In this document: positions 13,196-25,241 of the stretch, one piece after another
Layout: each line of letters starts with the position of its first letter
How positions within the stretch are numbered: position 1 is the stretch's first letter
Source: Cephalotrichum gorgonifer
Lineage: Eukaryota > Ascomycota > Sordariomycetes > Microascales > Microascaceae
Direction of reading: 5' to 3'
DNA: 46,198 bases
NCBI GenBank assembly: GCA_900312665.1
Contig: ONZQ02000026.1
Span: 1 to 46,198, forward strand
Notes under the pieces: generated by a model
The model's database searches: none
Told to the model about the DNA's origin: nothing
Seen by the model: the letters and a program-made list of their open reading frames with translations, nothing else
Position numbers and translations under genes: made by a program

Positions 13196-15043
13196 AGTAA
13201 CGGCTCAGAGGGTGAAGCTTCGGTGGTGAAGCTTCCTCAAGTAACTTAAGGAATTGGATGTGAGAATAGCGAAATGATGAGACAGGAAGAATAGGAGAGC
13301 TAGGAAAGTCCTCTGAAGAGTAGAAAGACATCAGCAGCATGGGATAGAGGGCATCTTTATGTACAATACCGTCTTGCTGCCATTTGGAGCGGCCTCCCGA
13401 ATCACGTCGTCCACCCCGCTCTTCTCTGCACGGTGTCCTGGCTGCTGCCTACGAGTCCATCGGCGTGAGTAAGATAATCCAACTGGTAGTTACTATCCTA
13501 CCGGGATCCAGATCCAATGGTGTTATTACTCGCCCGCAGGGCTGGAGGACGGCATGCACCAGTTAGACTCCGGCCCAATAAAATCTCATGCAGCTTACCT
13601 GCACCCTGTTGGCTACCTCACATCAGCGTCTGTGCAGTCCGAAAAGTGGGCCATCGGGCCTCCCTGCCTAGTTTCCCCCGTCGCCTGCCTAGCCCCCTCA
13701 GCCCTGGACGGGAAGACGAGACAGAGCGGAATTAAGCTACTGCCAACGGCCAGCCGACCCAGAGGATGTCAGCATGGGATATATCTTCTTGGGAAGCAGA
13801 GGCTCGCACCCTGTAATCGCAAGTGAGTGTTAAAGTCCTCGGCGGTAGTATTTCAAGTCTTGGTATTGACTATGCGCCGCTAACTCCATGTATTGCTAAG
13901 AAGCTCACCCATTGGCTGGTTGTTATTAGGCTTCGGATTCCCTCAGTTTCATAGGCTCGTATTTTCCCCACACACTTTGGAGTGTTGTAAGATCGCGAAC
14001 TTGACCAACCGATGGCCATTCAAGCCGCAGGGCTGCCTAGCTCCTTGGCTGATTCAGGCCTCGCAGCCCAAAAGCTTATCGCGTGAAATGAAACAACCGA
14101 GAACCGTGCTCCCTGCTTCCACATTCTGTCAAGACTGTCCCCCCTTTCGTTTCCACTCCATGACCCGTACTCGGGTTGCCACCGGCCAGCACTCATCTGG
14201 CGCCCAGCCAGTGTAGCAGGCTACACCGCCTTGACCCCGGTAGTAAAGTGGTAGGCAACCAAGGGCTTGCTTGGGGACTCTGGAAGTCTTCACTTATGAA
14301 ATGGTTAGTCTCGCTGTGAGGGGCATCAGTCACACTCGCGGGAAATTGGGGGTCGTCCGTCCGTTTCCGTGTATACCGAATGCCTACAGGTGTCGTGTCC
14401 GGGAACTGGAGTGTGGCAGACCTTGTGGCCCCTACGGTAGTCCCCTCGGCTCCTGCGGAACTTACAATGTTGACGTGTAGCCGAGGTACCGCCATGTTTA
14501 CACCCTACAATTTGATGCTACCTTATCGGACGTGAATTCAACCCATTCCCTATCAAATTTATCCTGTTCCTCAATTTCTCCACCCATTAATTGCTCTTTC
14601 CTATTGGGTGACAAATGGCCTGTATCGAGCGTCGATGGATGGTTCAGATTCCTTTACACGATACCACACACATGTCTCGTCATTTTCAATGTCGGTGTTA
14701 AACAAGGGCAAGATAACCAACAATATCTGATATTTATACCTATATATATGGAATTAATTCAAGAAAATGGATGCGGAATGTGGTCTAATAGTAGGTGCGT
14801 GGGTGCTGCATCTAAGGCATCAGAGAAAGACCCACGGAAGACCTGAGCTCTGGTTTGGAAGGGATGGTGATAGTTCTCAGTATGAATGAAAGTTGTGAAA
14901 AATATCGATTGTAGCAGCGAAATATATATGCTGACCATAGTTTGCTTGAAATGAAGCAAGAGGGCACACTCTATGATACACCCACGCGCTGGGAGACGAC
15001 CCCGCATTATAGGCGTCCACCCTCCTCGAAAAGGCCGAGACGT
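13196..15043. other. Intergenic spacer
   Basis: The stretch lies between two minus-strand genes. It holds the promoter of the AAA ATPase on its left side and the 3' region of the sugar permease on its right. Only short frames without recognisable domains are present on either strand. I see no further gene. Confidence 0.5.
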
Positions 15044-17068
15044 TTATGCGATGTCGTCCACATGCTTGGACTGCGCCACCTCAAGATCCACGTCCTTTTT
15101 AACGTAGTCGCTGGTCTGGGCAAATTCTATACCCAAATGTTAGTCCATATCTAAAGAAGGATGCGATGTACTAGATACTGGGTGGCTGAAACTTACGGTC
15201 AACCTTCGTGTACTTGAATTTGCGGGCCGGTACCTTGTTTTCAAACAACAGGTCAATTTCACCAAAGGTCCTATCCTTCGTCTCGGGCAAACGGAAGAAG
15301 CACCAGATGTTGCAGAGGAGATTGGTACCGGCGTAGAAGAGACCGGCTTTCGCGCCCCAGCCCCAAGCTGTCCACAAAACAACTATCAGCAGTGTATACA
15401 TTACGGGTAGGAGTGAGTTCATAGGCAATCTTACAGAGGTCGGATATCATGCGCGGCGTGATGACGTTGGTGGTGATTCCGGTCAAGTTGTAGACGAACC
15501 TCCCAATAGCGATTGTCTTATACCTCAGGCGTCCCGAGGGCGTCTCCGCTACTATGGGGTAGCAGACTGGGCCGATGGTAATCATGTTGCACAAAGTCGA
15601 AATGACTAGTAGAATGCCGATGGCTAGCTCTGGGCCTTTGCCTGATGCGAAGCCAAGACCGCCGATTGTCACGCAGCAAGCGAACATGAACGACATTCCC
15701 GACATGTAGATGGTCGCGCGACCGAAATGCGGGAAGAGCAGCCAGCAGATCACGCCGCCGACGATATAACAGGCGGCGAGGGAGATGTTCATATTGAAAG
15801 ACTGGACTTCGGAGAAGCCGGCCGATTGGAGGAATACGACGGAGTATCCGATGATGGCGTTACCGCAGAGGATCTGTGCAGCCCAGACGACGCAGTTCTA
15901 GAGTGGAGTTAGTCAAGGCGTGAATAGGGGGGTGGGGGCACAAAGAAGGGCGGGAGGGAGAGTGAGTATTTACTATTTCCGTACGACGGAGGTTAGTCCC
16001 CTTGAAGCACTCAAGGATACTAGATCCTTCTGACTCCGCATCCTCGAGAGTTGTAGTGTGTCTGATGTAGGCGAGCGCTGCCTCGGCCTCGGCCTCCTTG
16101 TTCTCGGAACTAGCGCTGAGACGCATCAAGCTCTTACGAGCGACGTCGATCTTGCCGCGGCGGACGGCGTTCCAGGGGGATTCCGGGCAGAAGTATCCGG
16201 CTATGAAAAGAGGCACCGGCCAAACCCACTGCAGAATGAAGGGGAGGCGCCAAGCCATGTCACCTTTAATTCCCATCGTACCGCGGATGATTCCCGATGA
16301 GAGGAGTTGGCCACCGCCCCAGCACATGCAGACGAAGGCGGTTACGTAGGGACGGAGGACAGTAGGAACGATTTCGGAGGCATAGCTGGTAGAGAGGGTC
16401 TGTTTGGGGAGGGGGCGGGGGACAAGTCAGCCTTGAAACAGAGTCGGACACGGGTGGCTGGGCGTCAGTGGAGGATGGATCGGAGGCCCGTACCTGGAAG
16501 ACACCCCATGGGATACCGCACATGGACTCGCCAAAGGCCAAGACTTCCAGCGAGGGTGCGAAGACGGGAATGAATATAGCTATCGCCATCCAGACCATGA
16601 AGAACATATAGGTTACTCTTGATCCAAACTTATCCTGGCAATATCCGTTGATAATCAGCCCGGCGAGCTGCCCAACTACTGCCGAGTTGGAGACACCGGA
16701 CTGCCACGCGGGTGATATCTCTTTCAAGCCAGTTTCATGGTTTAAGATTCCGAATCGGCTTTTGAATTGCGACTGTCCGTAAAAGGAGTTCATCTAGATT
16801 TTGCGTTCTTAGTGAGCGATGACCACAAAATCGATCCAAGTCGTGGAGGGGCACCTACCAGGGCGAGGTCGTAACCCTCCATGATCAGACTCGTCGAGAG
16901 GATCATAGCCCAGAACACAGCCTTCTTATACTTCCCCAGCGCCTGGCGCACAGTGAGATTTCTGTCGGCGGCATCGGACGCTTGGGCTTTGCTGATGAGC
17001 TCGACGACTTGGGGATCATTCAGGTCGAAGGCGTCGATGGTGGTCGGGACGACCTTCTCAGTCGACAT
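15044..17068 (-). CDS. MFS alpha-glucoside/maltose-type sugar permease
   Basis: Six exons: 17068-16859, 16793-16494, 16399-15974, 15897-15435, 15367-15197 and 15126-15044, giving 550 residues. All introns are GT-AG (65, 94, 76, 67 and 70 bp). About 12 membrane segments are visible. Sugar-porter signatures include PESPW at 242-246 and PETKDRTF at 494-501. The form PESPWxxVRRGK and the late LPETKDRTFGEIDLLFE with a basic tail are typical of the fungal Mal/Agt proton symporters for maltose and other alpha-glucosides. An N-terminal cytosolic part of about 45 residues precedes the first segment. Upstream, CT-rich and G-rich patches occur, but I could not identify a specific activator site. The gene appears intact. 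Substrate could be another di- or trisaccharide. Confidence 0.88.
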
Positions 17069-18246
17069 TGTGGCGTGGATCGCGTGTCGAAGTGGACGCA
17101 GGTTGGTATTGAAAGCTCTTGGTCGGTGATTGTTCCGCAAGAAGCTGGCGGGAGGACACAAGTTTGCAACGAGGCGGAGACTGGGCCATCTTAAGTATTA
17201 CAGCGTGCAAGGAATCGGGGTTAAGGCCGGGGGCTTGCCTCGCCTCACGCGTTTCTATGGACATGCTAACCCCGTTCTGCATAAGAGTGGTGCAAGGTTA
17301 GTTGAGTTGCGGAGCTGGGAAACGGGGGAATGGGGGAAGATGCGGAGAGATGTGGGGAAGGAAACAAGGTTCCGAGGTGCTTTCCAACATCCCCAATTTG
17401 CACACACATTGCCCTGTCACACCGCCAAATTAGCGCGGTGTCATCTTGCGACCTCCGCAATCTGGGCCAATGGAAGCCGTCCCAAGACTCGGGACACGAG
17501 GACGCACACGAAGGAGTCCTGCTGAGGCGGTCCAACCATGAAGCGTCCTAAGACCTGGTGTGGTGGTGCGCTAAGCAATGCCGCCAATATCGGGGCTGGC
17601 GGGGACTGAAGGTGTCCAGAACGCACGAAGTATTTAAGTAGCTTCAAGGTTAGACATTTGACCTACTCTTAGTTTTCTTGGTGACCATGATACCCAGAGC
17701 TTCAATACTCTTGGCGCATTATTCCATTTCCAGGCTAGCGTGCCAGGACGACGACAGTATCGGAGTCAGCCGGTCAGTATCGGGTTTGGAGGCGGGATTC
17801 AATGGGCGGGATTGGCGGGATTGGCGGGATTGACGGAATTGACGGGACTGGCGGCTTTAGTTAGCTGCCTTACAATACTGAGGGGAATACTTGAACGGGG
17901 ATAGGAATGGAGTCCTTATTGCCCACACCTTCGGGGACATGGAATGGAGACATCTACTTTACATACACTCGTACACATGTGTTAACCAGTATACAACTAG
18001 GTATATGGGCATTCAAAATCGTCACCCGTAGAGGTTTGATATTTTGCCTCCATACGACCCCGAAAGTGTTACCATTGAGAGGGCGTGGAGTGGAACGTGT
18101 TAGCCACAGCCACCCTCCACTCCAGGGCCAACATCAAATCTCTCACGCCCTATGACTTAAGAGTGAACGTACCCCTTGTCTTATCAGCTTTTCCTATAGA
18201 CTAGTACTTGGTTTACTATTTCTACATACCCTGAGGTCCTCTTCCG
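17069..18246. other. Promoter side of the sugar permease and spacer
   Basis: This is the upstream region of the minus-strand sugar permease. It contains a 9-bp minisatellite (17791-17854) but no recognisable coding region. Confidence 0.5.
17791..17854. repeat. 9-bp minisatellite, GATTGGCGG-type units
   Basis: About seven imperfect tandem units of GGCGGGATT or its variants (GACGGAATT, GACGGGACT) follow each other, interrupted once by a CAATG spacer. The direct reading is unambiguous. No function is implied. Confidence 0.8.
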
Positions 18247-18741
18247 ATGACTTCGAAGAGCGAGGTGATGAACAAGGCCTTCCCAAGGGCCCGGTCTTTT
18301 AAGGGTGATTCGCTCGGAGACCCGACTGTTAGATTTGTAGACCTGGATTATTACAGAGTCTACGATGGAGACTGTAGAAGATTAGCATCTCCTTTTCTTG
18401 ACACTATTCAGACTGGGTCCGCCCCGGTAGGGCAACTAGTGGACTTCTGGATTATCGATTTCTTTTGGGGCCTCGGATATGGAGTAGGAGGGAACCTGGG
18501 GAGGTTCATATGTTATAGGAGGTTTTTGAGTGATGCGGTGGAAAGCTCGCCAGGGCTCCGTGCAGTAAGACAGAGCGCAGCATCGTACCGGTATCTCGCG
18601 GCCCTCTTCATCGACAAGGTATCTCTTATGGTGAGGTTCCCCGGTATACAGAAGACGCGCCGGAATACCACCTCTCATCCACTTGAATGTATGCACGGCT
18701 CTTGGCGGGCTAGTTCAAAGTCCCATCTAATTGGGATCTAG
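18247..18741 (+). CDS. Hypothetical 164-residue open frame, doubtful
   Basis: An ATG-initiated frame of 164 residues with mixed composition and no domain I recognise. A hydrophobic stretch (DFWIIDFFWGLGYGVGG) lies in the middle. The opposite strand is also open for 86 residues at 18436-18696, so the openness may be chance. It lies between two minus-strand genes and could be noncoding. Confidence 0.2.
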   Translation: MTSKSEVMNKAFPRARSFKGDSLGDPTVRFVDLDYYRVYDGDCRRLASPFLDTIQTGSAPVGQLVDFWIIDFFWGLGYGVGGNLGRFICYRRFLSDAVESSPGLRAVRQSAASYRYLAALFIDKVSLMVRFPGIQKTRRNTTSHPLECMHGSWRASSKSHLIGI

Positions 18742-18992
18742 TAAAGTGGACACACGGGCCTCTCCAAATTTCTCGGTGCTTAGGCCCGTTTAAAAAAGGG
18801 CATAGCGATAATATATTCCGCAAAAGAGTACTCAAATACCAATAGCAAGAATGGCAAGTTGTTGCGAGTACAGCGGTAAGGTGAGCATCACTCGATTTTG
18901 CGTTCAAAGGCCAATGTGAGAGGACAACAAAAGTACCAACGAGAAAAGGATTAGCTCATAGTTGTCAAAAATCTAGACGACAAGCACCAAGA

Positions 18993-20420
18993 TTAACTGT
19001 GATACTCCGTAACCACCCGATATCCAAGGCCCCCAATGCGTTTCAGTGCTTGCTCCACGGAATTGAAGACAGTAGGCTGGTCTTCCGGTAGCAATTGCGT
19101 TATATCCAAGACCCCATTTGGGTCAATAAGATCTACCCGCTTTCCGTCAAGCCTAAGGCGACGAATGTTCTCTCGTAGGATCGCCTGGGCGACCGTATTA
19201 AGCGAAATGGTTTCGCGCAAGGAAAATATAACCACCGGACAGTCTGCATTGCAACCTGACCCCGGCTCCTCACTCGGTTCGCTCAGCTCTCTCGCAACGG
19301 TTCTCGTGAGAAGCTCTGCTCCGCCAAATCTCACGGCCCCTCTAAGGTCAAATATTGGGACCCCAACAGGCCCTTCGCCCGTGGTAATTGTCGTCAGACA
19401 CTGGCGCACCGTGGCCCTCGCTATCTGGTTGATATCCATCATATGCAGTCCTAGGTCAGTCGAGAGTTGCTGGCACATGGCCACACCCCTGACGCTATTG
19501 CCGTGATTATCGACCTTTGGCGAGAAGGTGGCTAGACCGATCTGTCCAGGCAAGGCGCCGATTATACCGCCCGAGACGCCGCTCTTAGCAGGTATCCCCA
19601 CATTACTGACCCAGTCCCCTGCGGCGTCGTACATGCCACAAGTCGTCATCACCGACAAGACCTGCCGTACGCTATCTGACGGTATGATACTCTCGCCACT
19701 AACTGGGTGGGTGCCCCCATTGGCGAGGGTCGCAGCCATCATCGCAAGGTCGCGGACGTTGACATTAATGGCGCACTGCCGAACGTATCCTTGCACCGCA
19801 TGTTCGGGGTCACATTCAAGGACACCGGCGGCCTTAAGCATAAAAGCGAGTCCCATGTTGCGGTAGGCGGTTTGGATTTCTGCCTCATAGACGGATTCGT
19901 CGACGTGCAGCTGGCGCCCGGCGAGCTTGGACAAGATCGCTCGGATGCGCTCTACGCGCTCCTCCGGCGAGTTTCCTTTGACAAGCGAATGGGCCATGAT
20001 GGCTCTGTCGAAACCTATTAACCATGCTGACTCGCGGTGATGATAGTATTTCCCAACAACAGCATCTTACCCTAAATTTATCAAAGGGTTCAAGGGTCTG
20101 TGCCCACGCCCCTTTTCGATCGAGAATTCATTAAATGGGCTACCCGAAGGCTCTACTCCTATCTTGGCCAGGACGCCATCGAGACCGCGGTCGTAGATGG
20201 CTAAGGCGTATACAAAGGCCTTGGAAATGGACTGGATGGAGAACTCGACTCGGTCATCACCGGCGGTGTACAAGCTTCCGTCCACGGTAGCAAGTGCTAC
20301 GGCTGATTTCGTGGTGTCGGCCCTGGCCAGGACCTCGATGTAGCTCGCTGGGTTGCCGTCGTTGATTTGACTCGCCTTGTCAAGGACCCCGATGAGGTAG
20401 TCGGGGATGGGTGACTTCAT
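18993..20420 (-). CDS. Bacterial-type glutaminase (GlsA fold) with C-terminal STAS domain
   Basis: Two exons, 20420-20071 and 20004-18993, with a 66-bp GT-AG intron, giving 453 residues. The splice restores PLNPLINLGAIMAHSLV, a conserved glutaminase block. The enzyme hydrolyses glutamine to glutamate and ammonia and belongs to the serine beta-lactamase-like fold. The catalytic Ser-x-x-Lys pair is S64 and K67 in FSIQSISKAF. GYVRQCAINV and the KSGVSGGI motif follow. From about residue 340 to the end the sequence fits a STAS domain (VPIFDLRGAVRFGG ... RVDLIDPNG), an arrangement known in bacterial glutaminases such as that of Micrococcus. The chosen start gives an N-terminus of the usual glutaminase length. 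An in-frame ATG farther upstream (20531) would add an unlikely proline-rich leader lying in a CT-rich promoter-like tract. The gene appears intact. Confidence 0.9.
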
Positions 20421-21200
20421 TGCAACGTCTGGGGGGAGCCGGGGAATCAAATCTAAACACAAATTCCGGGGGAAATACGGGTGTGCATAGATAGAGGGAG
20501 TAGGTAGAGACGGTAGGGAGGGAGAGTACATGTAGGGAGAGAGAGTAGGGAGAGAGGGCAGAGTGGAAAACTACTTGTGACGTAAATGCCTTACCGAAAG
20601 ATGATCGTGTTGGATAGCCGAGTATTAGCCTTCGCCTACCACCATGTAAAATGCCTGGGGATAATATCCTGGGATATGGTTCGAATGTTTCACCGTCATG
20701 TTTAACACGTGGTGGAGTGCCATGGTGGTGCGATTAATGCCATGCAACTGACATATTACCAAACTTGGCCTTGGCGGCTATACAGAGGTGAGACTTTCGC
20801 AGGCACTTACTTCTACTTTAAACACCGGTTATCAAGCTACAAGTAACTGTTTTTTTTTCATTTGCACTAGATATATTTTTATACCATGGCTAGTGCTACG
20901 TAATTGGTACATAGGAGCTTCATACAGCTAGCGATCTGTCTATCCTTGATCCCAAAATCAGGGACGCTCAAGATAGAACCCAGAACCTCGACCATGCACT
21001 ACAGACATAAACATGGGTAATTATGCATACCATGATACTCTCGCGCTATGATGGAGATTACGATTTAATAGTCGAAATCACTGTGAATGAATGCAGAACA
21101 TGCTTTCGAGCGAGGATGATATCAGCGCATGATGTAGAAGAGTGGAGATGACATGTCATTCTAAGTAATAATATAATCTCTTGTGCCCTTGCTTCGCACA
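20421..21200. other. Glutaminase upstream region
   Basis: On the glutaminase coding strand, about 20485-20566 is an almost pure CT-rich tract, common just before fungal transcription starts. A TGATAA box (minus strand) lies at 20829-20834. The rest up to 21200 has no recognisable gene. Confidence 0.4.
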
Positions 21201-21482
21201 TTAGAACTTGATCCAACAGTTCATCTGGTTACTAAAGTTACCGCTCCCTGTTACCAAAACGACGAGGAATGGTACGCTCGCGCCACCGCTATAGTGCCAG
21301 CCGCCCTCGGCATAAAGCTTATTCCCGACCACGGTTCCAGTTAGCATGCTTTCGAACTTAGATACAGTGAACACCATGTTGACACGATTCCTAGTCTCCA
21401 GCTCCATAGTAGCGAGTTGCGCCCTGCTAGCCGTCTGCTGCATACTCAGGCCTAAGTCGACGAGTAGGCTGTGGATAACGGG
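21201..21482 (-). pseudogene. C-terminal relic of an MFS transporter
   Basis: About 94 residues survive on the minus strand. They read like the last two or three membrane helices of a fungal drug/H+-type MFS protein: GPVI..LLVDLGLSMQQ, ASRAQLATMELETRNRVNM, GTVVGNKLYAEGGW, YSGGASVPFLV. I found no sign of the other helices on the right-hand (upstream) side, where the frame loses similarity and another relic begins on the opposite strand. The fragment cannot make a transporter. Assignment rests on recall of the conserved RAQLxTMExxTRxRxN and LYxxGGWxxSG blocks. Confidence 0.55.
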
Positions 21483-21647
21483 ACCTACAAGTAACAAGAG
21501 CCGAAGAAAGCCCCCACGACATTGTCTAGTGTGGCAACCAAAGCTACGCACTAAGGGTGACAGTGGGCAGTGCCATCCGAATACTTCAATGCCCGTTTTG
21601 GTGTCCTGTATACCTATACAATATATCAAAAACATACCGCCCTCTAA

Positions 21648-22004
21648 AGTCTAAGGAGACCGCCGCTCGAACAGTGACGGAGGAATCCGCGAAGGTAAAG
21701 ATCGCTGCGGATGAGGAGCTCAAGAAGCTGGATCTGAGCAAGGACGAAGGGGATAAGCGCGTGGATGAGGAGACGAAGAAGGGGTTAATAGAAAAGGACC
21801 TAGAAAATGACGCCAGGACCGTTCTCTTTTGGTCGAGATTACAAGCAGGAGGCTATCTTTGAGGATATTTAGCAGGCGGAGGAGATAAGCCAGACCGAGT
21901 CTGACAACGTAGAGGAGGAAAGAAATGTGGCGGCCGAGGAGGAAAGGCGTGCAATGGATCATGCCGGCCAGTTTGCACGCGAGACTTTCGAGGGAAAGCC
22001 ATGA
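21648..22004 (+). pseudogene. Charged coiled-coil gene relic with frameshift and stop
   Basis: On the plus strand a highly charged, helix-prone segment (KETAARTVTEESAKVKIAAD ... EEETKKGLIEKDLEND-like) runs in one frame to about 21815. It then continues in another frame from about 21831 (GRDYKQEAIFEDI, stop at 21870-21872, then QAEEISQTESDNVEEE) to a natural-looking stop at 22002-22004. The internal TAG replaces what was probably CAG. The two halves share composition, so they look like one gene broken by a small indel and a C-to-T change. I do not recognise the family. Confidence 0.5.
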
Positions 22005-22905
22005 TAACTGGGTTTACATAGCCATGCATGATGAAGGTTTGTAGGGACCAATTGGGCCAAAATGGGATAGCTGTTATGAAGTAATATAGTATTGCTGTGA
22101 AGTTAAGTGCCTGACCAAATAGCTCGTCGTATTGTAGTGATATCGGTTAAGTATCATTGTAAAAGAGACTTCTACCAAAAGGTATTCTAGATGATGACTT
22201 GGATTGACTTGCTGGTAGGGAAGCGAAGATAGCTAAAGCCACAGTAGTGACCCTAAGTTTAGGTAGACCGTACAACTACCCATTCTTCGGGATCGTCGTG
22301 CCAGGTCCAGCATGGGCCTGGTGCGCGCACGCATTACAAGCGGCGTGGCTCTCTTGATTGGCTATGGGTCAAGCCTGGGCTACAAGTATCCGAGCGAATC
22401 GTGGGTCGCCAAAAAGCTGTCAACTTTCGGAGTTATTGCCAATGCGCGAAAAACCAGCAGTACTGGTGCATTCCATCAATTAAAGATGCCTGGGGTTCGT
22501 GAAGTTGGCGCATGCCAGTGGGCCGGCAATAGACAATGCTACATCGGACGACATGACAGTCCTAATGACGCTCCGCACCACGGAGATGAGGGACGGGGGG
22601 CATGGTCCTTTGCGTGTCCGATAAATTTAGGACCTCGTGTTGCATTGGTGGAATTTGCGCAGTCTCCCAAAGCGTCCTGAACAACCGGACAGGACAACCT
22701 ATACAGGCACCGGCCCCGCCCAATAGTACACCCACCCGACAAACCCCACCCGCTACCATGATTGGAAGGGTTGCATTGAGGCACGAGCAGTAGCCCGAAT
22801 TGCAGAGGACACCATAAAAGCCCGGCGAAGGGACACATACCTCGGTATCTGCAGTGAATGCCCTCACGACGATTCACAGTCACAATCTAACATCCGCCTT
22901 TCGGG
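22005..22905. other. Spacer and promoter of the rhamnogalacturonan lyase
   Basis: Short frames occur on both strands, for example 22312-22680 (+). None shows a recognisable domain, and they overlap each other. I treat the region as noncoding and as the upstream sequence of the PL4 gene. Confidence 0.45.
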
Positions 22906-24831
22906 ATGGTTACACTTACTGCTCTGTACGCATTTCTGCTCCGGCCTGCGTTGGCCTTTGCTGCTTGGGGCTGGACCGACACGAACGGCAACTATATTAT
23001 AGATTCCGGCTCCAACCTGGTCATCAGTGTCAGTAAGACCAACGGAGACATAAACTCAATTAAGTATCATGGAGTTGAGTACAATGGTTGGGGTGGCAAG
23101 AATACGTGAGTTTTTGGTTCTTCGTTCCGGAGCCGCAGGCGATACCCGCTATGCTCGCAAACGCAACATAAAAATCCCAACTAACAGGAATCCCCCACCA
23201 GCCATGTAGAGTCTGGCCTTGGGACTAGCACAGTCTCCATAGCCACGTACGGCACCAACGTCATCAGGGTGGCCGTCCAGTATGGGACGCTCAAGCACTA
23301 CATCGTGGTACGCTACGGGAACAACAATGTCTACCTTTTCACCAACAAGGCCGATGACAGCGTTTCAGCCATGAGGTACATTGTGCGCATCAAGGGCGGC
23401 ATCTTCAGCCACGCCTCTACCGACCCCGGTTTGTCAACCTAAATATCGGACGGAAAGACAGGCAGCCACACTCAAATGCTAACAGTCTCCGTCTTAGACT
23501 TCTACGATACCGGTAGTAGTTACATCGAAGCTTCCGACGTCAGCATCAACAGCGCTGGGGTCACTAAGAGCAAGCACTATCAGGGTTCTACCTACGGCCG
23601 AACCATTGACTGTGAGTTTGTCGGAGCGGTTCACAGAGGACGCCACTGCTAACGCCTTAATTCAAGATGACTATATTGGCCGCAATAACGGGAAGGTCGG
23701 GCTTTACCTTATTCGGTCCAACCATGAGAAGGCATCTGGCGGTCCTTTCTTCCGCTCTTTACTCACCCGTGCCGATAGCAGTGGAGAGGACTTGTATGAA
23801 ATTTATTACTACAACATGGGGCACACCGACCCGCAGAGGTTTGGTCTCCAGGGCCCTTCCGTCCTCTCCTTCACGGATGGCGGCACGCCCAACACGAACC
23901 TCTTCGCCCGAAATGCAGACTGGACCTGGGTTGATGATCTTGGTGTACGTTTCCTTTGCCTTTCACGCTCATGTACGGGAGGCCGTTACTGACAACCATA
24001 CGTCCACAGCTCGACGGATGGACTAAGTGGGCTGATCGTGGCTATGCTGCCGGTGTTGGCATTGCTAATATGAAGCCGGGCTACACCTACACTGTTGGTC
24101 TTTCCAACTCCAACGCTCAATACTGGGGTGTCGCTGCCTCAAGCAATGGTGCATGGTCAATCAAGAAGGTCATCCCTGGCACCTACACCATGACGGTTTA
24201 TAAGGAGGAGCTCGAGGTCTATACGGGCTCTGTAACGATCGGCAAAGGGGCTGGAGTCGCTGTGAACACCGTCACCGCCACGGATCCAACTGATAACGCC
24301 GCCATCTGGCGCATCGGCGAGTGGGACGGAACTCCCCGTGGCTTCCTCAACTTCGAGGACACAGTCATGAAGCCCACCTACATGCATCCCTCCGATAAGC
24401 GTCTCGCCAGCTGGGACCCCCCAAATTTCATCGTCGGCACGACCACCACCAACGGCTTCCCTGGTTATATGTGGCAGGATATAAATAACAATCATATAGT
24501 TTATTTCCGACTCACCCAAGATCAGCTCAACAAGGACCACAAGATACGCATCGGCATCACAGAGGCTTACATTAACGGCCGTCCGACTATTTCCGTGAAC
24601 GGCTGGTCCGCTACCGCTCCAGGTGCTACGAACCAAGCCAAAACACGAAGTCTTACAGTTGGTACCTACCGTGGGAACAACGTCAAGCTTGAATTCACCG
24701 TACCTGCTAGTGCCTTTAAGCAGAGCACCAGTGAATACCAGCTGATGACGATTAATGTCATCACGGGTAGTACCGGAACAGGATACCTCAGCGGCGGTGT
24801 CAGCTTTGACTGCATTGATATGCTCGTTTAA
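22906..24831 (+). CDS. rglA: Secreted rhamnogalacturonan lyase, polysaccharide lyase family 4
   Basis: Five exons, 22906-23105, 23202-23428, 23498-23611, 23667-23944 and 24010-24831, all GT-AG, giving 546 residues, the usual length for fungal RglA. Residues 1-19 form a signal peptide ending ALAFA, so the enzyme is secreted. It cleaves the galacturonate-rhamnose backbone of pectin rhamnogalacturonan I by beta-elimination. The N-terminal beta-sandwich (to about residue 270) contains the conserved segments RYIVRIKGG, IRSNHEKASGGPFFR and GHTDPQRFGLQGP. The last holds the histidine that I equate with the family's catalytic His. A fibronectin-III-like module follows (GTYTMTVYKEELEV), then a C-terminal carbohydrate-binding jelly roll (WRIGEWDGTPRGFLN ... 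YLSGGVSFDCIDMLV). The frame is intact. It sits beside an alpha/beta hydrolase and a sugar porter, which suggests local pectin use. Confidence 0.93.
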
Positions 24832-25241
24832 GTCGATATCTCTCGGGGAAATTCCAACTGGTCGGCTGATACTCGACTACCGGGCCTAGAGGTTGTCAGA
24901 TTATAGGGTCCCATAGAATGAATCTAGCTGTTTACCATGTGCTGCACCCTAACTAAATGCACGTAAGTTTCTTCCCGTTTCAATGTCCCTAGTCGGTATT
25001 ATGTAAGCCTCTACTCGCATTGTAGTGCATGTCACGTGCTGCTTAAACCTCGCTCCCTGTCTAGTTCTTTCGGTGGTGGCGGTGACGTTACTCGTCTTTA
25101 AAAACCGGGCCAGCTTCTGGAACTAGCTACTATCATAGAACTTCATAGTTCCCTACTCATATCCCGCCACTCTCTACCACCGCTGTCCCCTTTCCCAGGG
25201 CCCTCGCTATAACCATCCATTTGATCCTTAACTCTTTCAAC
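24832..25241. other. Short intergenic region between two plus-strand genes
   Basis: It holds the 3' end of the lyase gene and the promoter of the hydrolase, with CT-rich sequence near 25150-25200. No gene is seen. Confidence 0.5.

Noticed and set aside
22312..22680. Plus-strand frame of 122 codons upstream of the lyase
   Set aside because: No domain, both strands open over much of the same stretch, and composition unlike the neighbouring coding exons.
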